Shown here in pieces: positions 1 through 6,767 of a stretch of 17,900 nucleotides of DNA. The position numbers and the translations under genes were made by a program. Position 1 is the first letter of the stretch. Every line of letters starts with the position of its first letter. The stretch spans positions 1 through 17,900 of the forward strand of contig JBPOIS010000158.1 in assembly GCA_052034295.1 (NCBI GenBank). The letters run 5' to 3'. Under the pieces are notes generated by a model. That model had not been told where the DNA came from and ran no database searches. It saw only the letters and a program-made list of their open reading frames with translations. The stretch is from JBPOIS01 sp052034295. Its GTDB lineage: Bacteria; Pseudomonadota; Gammaproteobacteria; Pseudomonadales; Moraxellaceae.

Positions 1-2
1 GC

Positions 3-56
3 GTGGTGACAGCCGGAGCCCCGTCGATGCTGGCGTTCCTCAATCAGGTGCGCTGA
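3..56 (+). CDS. C-terminal fragment of an unidentified gene
   Basis: A reading frame is open from base 3 and closes with TGA at 54-56, giving the 17-residue tail VVTAGAPSMLAFLNQVR. Third codon positions are mostly G or C, as in the genes around it, which suggests real coding sequence cut by the window edge. The tail is too short to assign a family. It would converge on the ABC exporter and overlap that gene's 3' end by 13 bases. It could also be a chance open stretch. Confidence 0.35.
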   Translation: MVTAGAPSMLAFLNQVR

Positions 57-1897
57 TCCTGCAGCGCAGGCAGGTCCGGATGCTCATGGGCCTGCTGGCG
101 CCACATGGCGGCATAGCGGCCTTCTGCAGCCAGCAACTGGCTGTGGGTGCCGCGCTCGGCCACCCGGCCCTCCACCAGCACCACGATTTCATCGGCATCG
201 ACGATGGTGGACAGCCGGTGGGCAATCACCAGCGTGGTGCGTCCCTGACTGATTTCACGCAGATTGGCCTGGATCGCCCGCTCGGTCTGGGTGTCCAGCG
301 CACTGGTGGCTTCATCAAACACCAGAATGCACGGGTCCTTCAGGATGGTGCGGGCAATCGCCACGCGCTGCTTTTCCCCGCCGGAGAGCTTCAGGCCACG
401 CTCCCCGACTGGGGTGTCGTAGCCATCCGGCATGGCCAGAATCATCTCATGGATGTGCGCCAGCCGGGCCGCCTGCTCGATCTCAGCCTGGGTGGCCCCG
501 GGGCGGCCATAGGCAATGTTGGCGCGGATGCTGTCATTGAACAGCACCGTGTCCTGCGGCACGATGCCGATGGCCTGGCGCAGGCTGTGCTGGGTGACCG
601 TGCGCAGGTCCTGCCCATCAATCCGGATCGTCCCGGCACTGACGTCATAAAAGCGGAACAGCAACCGGCTCAGGGTGGATTTGCCCGCACCTGACGGCCC
701 GACCACCGCCAGCGTCTGGCCTGCCGGAATGTCCAGATCAATGCCGTGCAGCACTTCGCGGCGTGGGTCATAGCCAAATTTCACCTGCTCAAACTGTACC
801 CGCCCGCCCGCCGTCTGCAGCGGGCGTGCATCGGTGGCGTCGCGGATCTCGGCAGGCAGCTGCAGCAGGCCAAACAACTGCTCCAGATCAGTCATGCCGC
901 GCTTGATCGCCCGGTAAATGAACCCCAGCCCGTTCAGCGGCTGATACAGCTGCAACAGGTAGGTGTTCACCATCACAAAATCGCCCACACTCATGGTGCC
1001 GCGCAGGATGCCCTGTCCGGCCATCAGCATCATGACGGTCAGCCCGGTGGAAATGATCAGGTTCTGGCCGACGTTGAGGATCGACAGGCTGACCTGGCTT
1101 TTGACCGAGGAATCCTCCAGTTTTTTCAGCAACTGGTCGTAGCGCTCGGATTCGAGCTGTTCGTTGTTGAAGTATTTGACAGTTTCATAGTTGAGCAGGC
1201 TGTCGATGGCCTGGGTGTTGGCGCGGCTTTCGTCTTCATTCATCTGCCGGTAAAACGGCGTGCGCCATTCGGTGACCACGAAGGTGAACACCGCATAGCA
1301 CAGCACCGTCAGCGCGGTGACCAGCGCAAACCAGCCATTGAAAAAATGCCACAGCAGCACCGTGACCAGGCCGATTTCAAAAAACGTCGGAAACAGGCTG
1401 AACAGCAGGTAGGACAACAGCGTGTCGATGGCCCGGGTGCCGCGCTCGATTGAGCGGTTCATGCCGCCGGTCTGGCGGTTCAGGTGGAAGCGCATCGACA
1501 GCGATTGCAGGTGGTCAAAGGTCTGTACCCCGACCCGGCGGATCACCTGCTGCTGTACCCGTGCAAACAGGCTGTCGCGCAGCTCATTGAACAGCAGCGC
1601 CGACACCCGCACCAGCCCATAGGCCACGATCAGCGCCACCGGCAGCACCAGCAGCGCCGGTTGCTGCAGCGACAGCGCATCGACGGCTTTTTTGTACAGC
1701 ACCGGCAGGGTGCTGTTCAGACCCTTGGCGGCAAACAACAGCGCCAGCGCCGCCAGCAGGCGCAACCGCAGCGGCCAGTGCGGTGCCCACAGGTAGGGCA
1801 ACAGGTGCCGCAACACCGTGCCCAGTCGTGCCGGTGGTGGCGTGGTGCCTGCGGATTGTTCCAGCCGCAGCGCGGCGGATCGAGATGAAGCCGACAT
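44..1897 (-). CDS. ABC exporter, fused permease and ATPase, Atm1/HMT1-like
   Basis: A 617-residue half-transporter of the inner membrane. The N-terminal half (about residues 30-340) has the hydrophobic segments of a six-helix exporter domain. It includes the stretch NYETVKYFNNE (236-246), typical of the Atm1/ABCB7 group that exports glutathione- or sulfur-linked compounds and heavy-metal conjugates. The C-terminal ATPase has Walker A GPSGAGKS (400-407), signature LSGGEKQR (504-511), Walker B ILVFDEA (524-530) and the switch histidine in VIAHRLST (H560). It should work as a homodimer. I chose the ATG at 1897, giving MSASSRSAALRLEQ, because 30 extra in-frame residues further upstream run through the likely promoter and do not look like protein. 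It is divergent from pgsA. Family assignment is firm; the substrate is inference. Confidence 0.9.
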   Translation of the reverse strand: MSASSRSAALRLEQSAGTTPPPARLGTVLRHLLPYLWAPHWPLRLRLLAALALLFAAKGLNSTLPVLYKKAVDALSLQQPALLVLPVALIVAYGLVRVSALLFNELRDSLFARVQQQVIRRVGVQTFDHLQSLSMRFHLNRQTGGMNRSIERGTRAIDTLLSYLLFSLFPTFFEIGLVTVLLWHFFNGWFALVTALTVLCYAVFTFVVTEWRTPFYRQMNEDESRANTQAIDSLLNYETVKYFNNEQLESERYDQLLKKLEDSSVKSQVSLSILNVGQNLIISTGLTVMMLMAGQGILRGTMSVGDFVMVNTYLLQLYQPLNGLGFIYRAIKRGMTDLEQLFGLLQLPAEIRDATDARPLQTAGGRVQFEQVKFGYDPRREVLHGIDLDIPAGQTLAVVGPSGAGKSTLSRLLFRFYDVSAGTIRIDGQDLRTVTQHSLRQAIGIVPQDTVLFNDSIRANIAYGRPGATQAEIEQAARLAHIHEMILAMPDGYDTPVGERGLKLSGGEKQRVAIARTILKDPCILVFDEATSALDTQTERAIQANLREISQGRTTLVIAHRLSTIVDADEIVVLVEGRVAERGTHSQLLAAEGRYAAMWRQQAHEHPDLPALQDQRT

Positions 1898-1925
1898 ACA
1901 AAACACATCCCCAAATTGAAGCCAG

Positions 1926-1954
1926 TCTATAAGGGCGGTGGGGGGATTTTTACA
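1926..1954 (-). promoter_or_regulatory. Possible sigma-70 promoter of the ABC exporter
   Basis: On the minus strand a -35-like TGTAAA (1949-1954) is followed after 17 bases by TATAGA (1926-1931), about 30 bases before the chosen start. The spacing is ideal and the hexamers are moderate matches. It shares the 119-base divergent spacer with the pgsA promoter. Confidence 0.4.
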
Positions 1955-1983
1955 GTGTCGGTCGTCAGGGCGTCTGTTATGAT
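1955..1983 (+). promoter_or_regulatory. Possible sigma-70 promoter of pgsA
   Basis: A good -10 hexamer TATGAT lies at 1978-1983, with a weak -35 candidate GTGTCG at 1955-1960, 17 bases upstream. Transcription would start around 1990, giving a leader of under 30 bases before the pgsA ATG. The weak -35 keeps confidence low. Confidence 0.35.
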
Positions 1984-2016
1984 GCAAAAATCAGGCAGGC
2001 TGAGTGGCGTTTTTTC

Positions 2017-2604
2017 ATGGCAAATGGCCGGATTCTCAACATTCCCAATGTGCTGACCCTGACCCGGGTGGCGCTGATTCCGGTGTTTTTGCTGATTGCC
2101 TACTGGCCGCCGATGATCGGGGTCAATGGCCACGATGGCGGGCTGCTGCGGCACAGTCTGCTGGCCGGGGTGTTTGTGCTGGCGGCGGTGACCGACTGGC
2201 TGGATGGCTATCTGGCGCGGGCGCTGAACCAGTCTTCGGCGTTTGGGCGGTTTCTGGACCCGGTGGCCGACAAGCTGATGGTGGCGGCGGCGCTGGTGAT
2301 GCTGGTGCAGTGGCAGACCACGCCCAGCATGTGTTTTGCGGCGATTGTGATCATTTCCCGGGAAATCACCATTTCGGCCCTGCGCGAGTGGATGGCTGAG
2401 CTGGGTGCGCGCACCAGTGTGGCGGTGTCCACGGTGGGCAAGTACAAGACGGCGTTCCAGATGATTGCGATCACGGCTTTTTTGCTGAATATTCCGGTGT
2501 TGATGCCGCTGGCTTATGGGCTGCTGTATCTGGCGGTGATGCTGACGCTGTGGTCGATGCTGATTTATTTGAAGGCGGCGTGGCCTTACCTGAAGATGGA
2601 TTGA
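2017..2604 (+). CDS. pgsA: CDP-diacylglycerol--glycerol-3-phosphate 3-phosphatidyltransferase
   Basis: A 195-residue integral membrane enzyme. It joins CDP-diacylglycerol and glycerol 3-phosphate to make phosphatidylglycerol phosphate, the committed step to phosphatidylglycerol and cardiolipin. The complete CDP-alcohol phosphatidyltransferase signature is present: D60, D63-G64, A67-R68, G77, D81 and D85, within DWLDGYLAR and GRFLDPVADK. The N-terminus NIPNVLTLTRVALIPVF is typical of PgsA, and length matches the family. Several hydrophobic helices follow the active-site motif. The ribosome site is weak (GAGTGG well upstream of the ATG). It stands alone, divergent from the ABC exporter, and a terminator-like hairpin follows its stop codon. 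Confidence 0.95.
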   Translation: MANGRILNIPNVLTLTRVALIPVFLLIAYWPPMIGVNGHDGGLLRHSLLAGVFVLAAVTDWLDGYLARALNQSSAFGRFLDPVADKLMVAAALVMLVQWQTTPSMCFAAIVIISREITISALREWMAELGARTSVAVSTVGKYKTAFQMIAITAFLLNIPVLMPLAYGLLYLAVMLTLWSMLIYLKAAWPYLKMD

Positions 2605-2616
2605 GGTTTTGATATT

Positions 2617-2642
2617 CATCAGCAATTTCTGGATGATTTTTT
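2617..2642 (+). terminator. Likely terminator of pgsA
   Basis: Twelve bases after the pgsA stop, CATCAG (2617-2622) can pair with CTGGATG (2629-2635) with one bulged base and a six-base loop. This is followed by a run of six T (2637-2642). The stem is short and AT-rich, so it may terminate only weakly. Confidence 0.45.
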
Positions 2643-2646
2643 CATG

Positions 2647-2730
2647 GGGTTGCGCGGGCTGAGCGGCGTCGAAGCCTGTTTGTGCACAGGAGGCTGGTCT
2701 TGGCCTTCGGCGACCCCCTTTTGTTACGGC
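2647..2730. repeat. Interspersed repeat, copy 1 (84 bases)
   Basis: This segment aligns without gaps to 2904-2987, with 67 of 84 bases identical by my hand count. The best conserved blocks are GAAGCCTGTTTGTGC (2671-2685) and GGCCTTCGGCG (2702-2712). Both copies keep a small CCTG...CAGG inverted pair. Copy 1 ends inside a strong hairpin at 2714-2739. The layout resembles REP-type intergenic elements, but the family is not identified. Confidence 0.75.
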
Positions 2731-2739
2731 AAAAGGGGG
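2714..2739. repeat. Perfect 10-base-pair hairpin at the end of repeat copy 1
   Basis: CCCCCTTTTG (2714-2723) pairs perfectly with CAAAAGGGGG (2730-2739) around a six-base loop, TTACGG. No T run follows on either strand, so it is not a canonical Rho-independent terminator. It could act as an RNA-end-protecting stem or be the functional core of the repeat element. In copy 2 the left arm has decayed. Confidence 0.7.
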
Positions 2740-2750
2740 CAAAACCATCT

Positions 2751-2852
2751 GTCCCCGCAAAACTCGCGGGCAGCCGTGCCCGGTGGTGGGGCTTGGCCGA
2801 AACGGTTTTTCAGACGGGTCGGCTGTGGTCTTGCTCGAACAGTTGCGGGGAC
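2751..2852. repeat. Inverted repeat, 10-base arms 82 bases apart
   Basis: GTCCCCGCAA (2751-2760) is the exact reverse complement of TTGCGGGGAC (2843-2852). The arms sit between the two 84-base repeat copies and could mark the ends of a small inserted element. The match could also be chance in GC-rich DNA. Confidence 0.4.
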
Positions 2853-2903
2853 TTTCCCCTGTAGTTCATGGTGTCTAGGAGCCAAGGCCGCAAGAGCAAA
2901 AGC

Positions 2904-2987
2904 GGGCTGCGCAGGCTGAGCGTAGTAGAAGCCTGTTTGTGCTCAGGGTGCTGTGCTGGGCCTTCGGCGCTCTATTTTTGTTTCGGC
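2904..2987. repeat. Interspersed repeat, copy 2, entering a gene end
   Basis: Second copy of the 84-base repeat, same orientation, offset 257 bases from copy 1. Its right end overlaps the 3' end of the minus-strand membrane-protein gene and supplies that gene's last four codons and TAG stop. The left arm of the hairpin seen in copy 1 has diverged here (CTCTATTTTTG instead of a C run followed by TTTTG). Confidence 0.7.
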
Positions 2988-3391
2988 AGGGGGGATGTTT
3001 CTACATCGGACTCTGTCGCCCCCGTGGCCTGGCTGTGCAGGAATTTTTCAAAGCCCTGCAGGTTCCATTTGAACACCCATGGAATCCCCAGCCACGCGGC
3101 CCCACCAAAATACCAGCCAAATCCAAACAGCCCTGTGGCGGTGATCAATATGGCCAGCAGGGTCTGTGGGGTGCTCAGTCGCAGTCGCCACAGCACAAAC
3201 GCCTGCGCCAGCAGCAGCGGCATGTTCAGCACGATCAGCGCCAGCGGCAGCCAATGCAGCAGGTCGGCCAGCAGGGGCTGGTCATGCCCGCGCGGCAGAC
3301 TGGACAGGGTGCCCAGCAGCAAAAACGCTGCAATCGCCAGCATCGACAGGCGCAGGCTCCAGCGGTTCAGGGTCTTGAGGGTGGCAAACAT
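2972..3391 (-). CDS. Small integral membrane protein, unknown function
   Basis: A 139-residue protein I do not recognise. Three hydrophobic segments are visible, at about residues 13-32, 45-66 and 76-98; a fourth is doubtful near W99-W104. Basic residues lie at the start, and a polar tail (GATESDVETSPLPKQK) follows. No catalytic motif is visible. Its ATG follows the ruvX stop with no bases between (TAAATG), so it is very likely co-transcribed and translationally coupled with algH and ruvX. The final residues PKQK and the stop are encoded in a repeat copy, so the natural C-terminus may once have differed. A role in the algH-ruvX unit is not implied by sequence, only by position. Confidence 0.75.
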   Translation of the reverse strand: MFATLKTLNRWSLRLSMLAIAAFLLLGTLSSLPRGHDQPLLADLLHWLPLALIVLNMPLLLAQAFVLWRLRLSTPQTLLAILITATGLFGFGWYFGGAAWLGIPWVFKWNLQGFEKFLHSQATGATESDVETSPLPKQK

Positions 3392-3835
3392 TTACGGCGG
3401 CAGTCCCACAGGCTCGGCAAACCAGCATTCTAGCAAAGCCACGGCGGCAAGGCTGTCGGCACTGGGCACCCGGCCCTTGCGGGTCTGGCGGATCTGCGCC
3501 TGACGGTCACGGCCTTCGCGGGTGGACAGGCGCTCGTCGAGCATCCACACCGGCAGGCGGGTCTGGTGCTGCAGGCGCCGGGCAAATTTGCGGGCGCGCT
3601 GGGACAGCAGCGATTCGCTGTCGTCCATGTTCAGCGGCAGACCCACCACACACAGCACCGGCTGCCATTCGGCCAGTCGCTGCAGCAAGGCAGGCCAGTC
3701 GGGAATGCCATCGCGCATGGGAAACACCGGCAGGGGTGTGGCCGAGCCTGTCAGCGGATGGCCCACCGCCAGGCCCATTTTCTGGGTGCCAAAGTCAAAG
3801 GCCATCACGCAGCCTGCAGGCTGGGCCTCAGGCAT
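3392..3835 (-). CDS. ruvX: YqgF/RuvX-family nuclease (pre-16S rRNA processing)
   Basis: A 147-residue RNase H-fold protein of the YqgF family, cytoplasmic, implicated in maturing the 5' end of 16S rRNA and named after Holliday-junction resolvases. Visible motifs are AFDFGTQKMGLAVG with catalytic D14, VVGLPLNMDD (63-72), DERLST with E101, and SADSLAA with D127, so the acidic triad is intact. I chose the ATG at 3835, which overlaps the algH stop by eight bases; in-frame ATGs at 3847 and 3805 are alternatives. The overlap points to coupling with algH. Pairing of algH (yqgE) with yqgF is common in gammaproteobacteria. Confidence 0.93.
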   Translation of the reverse strand: MPEAQPAGCVMAFDFGTQKMGLAVGHPLTGSATPLPVFPMRDGIPDWPALLQRLAEWQPVLCVVGLPLNMDDSESLLSQRARKFARRLQHQTRLPVWMLDERLSTREGRDRQAQIRQTRKGRVPSADSLAAVALLECWFAEPVGLPP

Positions 3836-4379
3836 GACCGATTTCATCCACCAGCCGGTCCAGTTTGACGCCGATTTTCGCAGCGGCGCTTTCCCAGCGC
3901 AGCGCATACGGCTGTTCAAACAGCAGGCCCAGATCAGCCGGACAGGTCAGCCACGCGCCTTCACGCAGCTCGTGTTCCAGTTGACCCGGCCCCCAGCTGG
4001 CATGGCCCAGCAGCAGCTGGTAGTGGCCCACGCCTTCATTGTGGGCAATGGCCTGCAGGATGTCCTTGCTGGTGGTCAGGCAGACGTTGTCACTGATGGC
4101 CACCGAGGATTGCCAGACCGGTGCGCCGGTGTGCAGCACAAAACCGACTTCAGGCCGCACCGGACCGCCTTCCAGCACGGAGTGGGGCTGGACCTGATCG
4201 GCGCTGATGTCGAGGTCATTCAGCAGGTCACGCAGCCGGACCGGGCTGGGTTTGTTGATCACCAGTCCCAGGGCACCTTCGTCGTCATGGCGCACGATGT
4301 ACACCAGGGTCTGCGCAAAACGCTCGTCCGGCATTTGCGGCGGGGCAATCAGGCAGGTGTGGGTCAGGGAGGCCGTCAT
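3828..4379 (-). CDS. algH: YqgE/AlgH family protein
   Basis: A 183-residue member of the UPF0301/YqgE family. The family was named AlgH for a proposed regulator of alginate in Pseudomonas; its biochemical role is unsettled. Family features visible are the N-terminal HTCLIAPPQMPDERFAQTLVYIVRHD block, GALGLVINKP, LEGGPVRPEVGFVLH and LLLGHASWGPGQLEHEL. I chose the ATG at 4379 because AGGA lies five bases upstream; the longer frame from 4397 has no ribosome site. It is first in a unit algH-ruvX-membrane protein and lies 96 bases downstream of recN, on the same strand. Confidence 0.93.
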   Translation of the reverse strand: MTASLTHTCLIAPPQMPDERFAQTLVYIVRHDDEGALGLVINKPSPVRLRDLLNDLDISADQVQPHSVLEGGPVRPEVGFVLHTGAPVWQSSVAISDNVCLTTSKDILQAIAHNEGVGHYQLLLGHASWGPGQLEHELREGAWLTCPADLGLLFEQPYALRWESAAAKIGVKLDRLVDEIGHA

Positions 4380-4475
4380 GGAAATCCTGTCAAACAATCA
4401 ATGGGGTCTGCGCGAGGCACTTTGCCTTTCACCATGGGGGGCAATGCGGCCATTGTCAAGGCAGCGCCAGCCCGT

Positions 4476-6173
4476 TCAGGGCCGGGCGCGTGGGCGGGTG
4501 CGGGGTTTGGGGGTGCCTGTGGCGGTGCTGGCCTGTTGCAGCAGGGTACGGGCATGGGCCAGCGTGGATTCGCTGATCGCGGCCCCACCGGACATGCGCG
4601 CCAGTTCGGCCACCCGGGATTCCCCCTGAATCGGCTGAATCACCGAGGTGGCCTGTTCGCCCTGGAACTTTTCCACCTGCAGGTGATGATGCCCCTGCGC
4701 GGCCACCTGTGCCTGATGGGTGATGGAAATCACCTGCACCCGCTCACCGAGCTGGCGCAACAGGTGCCCAACCGCCTCCGCCGTACGGCCACTGATGCCG
4801 ACATCGACTTCATCGAACACCAGAATGGACCGGGTGCGCTGGCTGGCGTTCATCACCTGCATGGCCAGTGCGATCCGGGACAGCTCGCCGCCTGACGCCA
4901 CCCGGGCCAGCGGCTGCAGCGGCATGCCCCGGTTGGCCGAAAACAGCAGCTGCACCTGATGCAGGCCTTCGGCGCCGGGCTGGGGCAGCGGCTGGAATTC
5001 AAACTCAAAGCGGGCTTCAGGCAGTGACAGGGGCACCACTTGCTGGCGCAGTTGTTCGGTCAGGGCACCTGCGGCGTCCTGACGGGCCTGATCCAGTTTT
5101 TGCGCCGCCAGCCGGTAGGCCCGTTCGGCGGCGGCCACCTGATCCGCCAGCGCCTGCGGGTCGGACAGGGCTTCAAGCGTCTGGGTTTCGGCCAGCCACT
5201 GGGCCTGCAGGGCCAGCAGGGCTTCCGGGGGCGTACGGTACTTGCGGGCCAGCCGGTGAAATTCCTGAATCTGGCCATCCAGCAGTGCCTGCCGCGCCGG
5301 GTCAAATTCCTGCTGGGCAATGAAATGGCGCAGCTCACGCACGGCATCACCGACCAGCTCCTGCGCCCCCTGCAACTGGTTGCTGATGTGCTGCAGGGCT
5401 GTGGCGCGGCCACACTGGGCCTCAGCCCGGCGCAGCAGACCCGCCAGTGCACCCGCCAGACCGCCGGATTCACCATCCAGCCCTTCCAGCAGCACGGCAC
5501 AGTCCTGCATCATCTGCTCAAAGTGACTGAGCCGGTCGTGTTCCTGTTCGATCGTGCGGTAATCCAGCCCCAGCAGCGGCTCCAGCTCTTCCAGCTGGTC
5601 ATGCAAAAGGCGCAGGCGCTCGACCCGGCTGGCCTGGGCCGCCAGGGCCTGCTGCTGCTGGCTGAGGTGGGACTGCCATTGCCGATACAGCCGCCGCAGC
5701 AGCGACGCCGGTTCGCTGAGCCCCGCCGCATGGTCCAGCCAGTCCCGTGCATAGGCGGCGCTGAGCAACTGCTGCTGGGTGTGCTGGCTGTGCAGATCGA
5801 CCAGCTGGGTGCCCAGCGCACGCAGGTCGCTCAGGCTGGCGGGCCGGCCATTGATCCAGCTCTTGCTGCGCCCGCCCGCCAGGATCACCCGGCGCAGGTG
5901 CAAAAAATCACCATCGTCCAGCTCGCGCTCGGCCAGCCAGGTGTGCACAGGACTGTCTGCCGCCAGCTCAAAACTGGCGGTGACGTCGGCGCGCTCGGCC
6001 CCAAAACGCACCTGCTGGGCATCGCAGCGCCCACCCAGACACACCGCCAGTGCGTCCAGCAGGATCGACTTGCCCGCACCCGTCTCGCCAGTGATGACGG
6101 TAAATCCGGGGGCGAACTCGATTTCCTGTTGTTCAATCAGGCCAAACTGTTGCAGGTGCAGGCTACTGAGCAT
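4476..6173 (-). CDS. recN: DNA repair ATPase RecN
   Basis: A 565-residue SMC-like protein that acts on double-strand breaks and helps RecA-dependent repair. Visible are Walker A GETGAGKS (29-36), a long Gln/Leu/Arg-rich coiled-coil middle (about 155-390), the ABC signature ASGGELSR (426-433), Walker B ILVFDEVD (450-457) and a switch histidine in ITHQAQVAA (H486). Length is close to the usual 550-560. I chose ATG 6173 because MLSSLHLQQFGLIEQQEIEF matches the family N-terminus; an in-frame GTG at 6182 is the alternative. The C-terminus ends in a basic tail, PKPRTRPRARP. No LexA-type box (CTGT-N8-ACAG) is visible upstream, so SOS control is not supported here. It is divergent from ppnP. Confidence 0.96.
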   Translation of the reverse strand: MLSSLHLQQFGLIEQQEIEFAPGFTVITGETGAGKSILLDALAVCLGGRCDAQQVRFGAERADVTASFELAADSPVHTWLAERELDDGDFLHLRRVILAGGRSKSWINGRPASLSDLRALGTQLVDLHSQHTQQQLLSAAYARDWLDHAAGLSEPASLLRRLYRQWQSHLSQQQQALAAQASRVERLRLLHDQLEELEPLLGLDYRTIEQEHDRLSHFEQMMQDCAVLLEGLDGESGGLAGALAGLLRRAEAQCGRATALQHISNQLQGAQELVGDAVRELRHFIAQQEFDPARQALLDGQIQEFHRLARKYRTPPEALLALQAQWLAETQTLEALSDPQALADQVAAAERAYRLAAQKLDQARQDAAGALTEQLRQQVVPLSLPEARFEFEFQPLPQPGAEGLHQVQLLFSANRGMPLQPLARVASGGELSRIALAMQVMNASQRTRSILVFDEVDVGISGRTAEAVGHLLRQLGERVQVISITHQAQVAAQGHHHLQVEKFQGEQATSVIQPIQGESRVAELARMSGGAAISESTLAHARTLLQQASTATGTPKPRTRPRARP

Positions 6174-6345
6174 CGGGGTCACAGGGTCAGAAAACTGTCC
6201 CTGATCTTAGCGGATCTGTGTCCCGATGGGCAGGCACGGCCCACGGGTTTTGCAAAACGGCGACAGTGTTCGCTGGTCCGACACCATCTGACGCGCTGCA
6301 CACAGATTGCTGGCCGGGAAATGGGTGGGATGGTAGAAGCAGCAG

Positions 6346-6369
6346 CGTGGCTCGGCTAGAATAGCCACG
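6346..6369 (+). promoter_or_regulatory. Likely ppnP -10 region inside a 7-base inverted repeat
   Basis: CGTGGCT (6346-6352) is the exact reverse complement of AGCCACG (6363-6369). The ten-base centre contains TAGAAT (6357-6362), a good -10 hexamer 28 bases before the ppnP ATG. The -35 is weak. The symmetric arms around the -10 would suit a repressor operator, or a stem at the mRNA 5' end. Function is inference. Confidence 0.45.
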
Positions 6370-6390
6370 ACCCTTTCTGGAGCGACACCC

Positions 6391-6711
6391 ATGACGCAGC
6401 AGGCCCAGTTCGATCAGGTGACTGTACTCAAAAAATCCAATATTTATTTTGGCGGCAAATGCATCAGCCACACCGTGCAGTTCGAGGATGGCAGCCGCAA
6501 GACTCTGGGGGTGATCCTGCCGTCGATCGTCACCTTCAAGACCAGTGTGCCCGAGCGCATGGAAATCATCGCCGGTGAATGCCGGGTGACCCTGCCGGGC
6601 AAGGAAGCCGAGCTGTTCCGTCCGGGCCAGTTTTTCTTTGTGCCCGGTGAGGCCGAGTTCACCATCGAGGCGCAGGAGCCGGTGGATTACGTGTGCCATT
6701 TTGAAGGCTGA
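6391..6711 (+). CDS. ppnP: Pyrimidine/purine nucleoside phosphorylase PpnP
   Basis: A 106-residue cupin-fold enzyme of the former DUF1255/YaiE family, known to split nucleosides with phosphate into free base and ribose 1-phosphate. Family blocks are clear: KKSNIYFGGKCISHTV, DGSRKTLGVILP, ERMEIIAGECRVTLPG and FFVPGEAEFTI. It is slightly longer than the E. coli protein (about 94 residues), the extra residues being at the N-terminus. A GGAG ribosome site ends eight bases before the ATG. It appears monocistronic, with a hairpin promoter region upstream and a terminator downstream. Confidence 0.93.
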   Translation: MTQQAQFDQVTVLKKSNIYFGGKCISHTVQFEDGSRKTLGVILPSIVTFKTSVPERMEIIAGECRVTLPGKEAELFRPGQFFFVPGEAEFTIEAQEPVDYVCHFEG

Positions 6712-6745
6712 TCCGGCAGGTCTGTGTCCTGTCTGACCACAACTG

Positions 6746-6761
6746 CGCCTGGCAACAGGCG
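6746..6761. repeat. Short GCAA-loop hairpin after ppnP
   Basis: CGCCTG (6746-6751) and CAGGCG (6756-6761) form a perfect six-pair stem closed by GCAA, a GNRA-type tetraloop. It is flanked by a direct repeat TCTGACC (6732-6738 and 6764-6770). No T run follows, so it may be an mRNA 3'-end stabilising stem ahead of the true terminator. Confidence 0.45.
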
Positions 6762-6767
6762 GTTCTG

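Larger units (their letters stand above)
2605..2971. other. Non-coding stretch carrying repeated, hairpin-rich sequence
   Basis: This 367-base gap separates pgsA (plus) from the convergent small membrane protein (minus). Short open frames here have no homology I recognise and no ribosome site. It holds, in order: a terminator-like hairpin, repeat copy 1 with a strong 10-base stem, a 10-base inverted repeat (2751-2760 with 2843-2852), and most of repeat copy 2. It looks like a site where an interspersed repeat family has inserted or duplicated. Confidence 0.7.

Noticed and set aside
1898..1987. A 30-residue N-terminal extension of the ABC exporter
   Set aside because: It would read through the likely promoter region, has no ribosome site and its residues do not resemble the family N-terminus.
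4410..4460. A full sigma-70 promoter for algH
   Set aside because: The -35 TTGACA is perfect but no acceptable -10 lies 16-18 bases downstream.
3522..4895. A 457-residue plus-strand open frame
   Set aside because: It lies antisense across ruvX, algH and recN, is rich in residues typical of reverse-complement GC-rich coding DNA, and has no recognisable domain.
6183..6260. A LexA-type operator upstream of recN
   Set aside because: No CTGT-N8-ACAG pattern could be found; the nearest CTGT has no matching ACAG at the right distance.
5040..6359. A 439-residue plus-strand open frame
   Set aside because: It is antisense to recN, whose Walker and signature motifs are unambiguous on the other strand.
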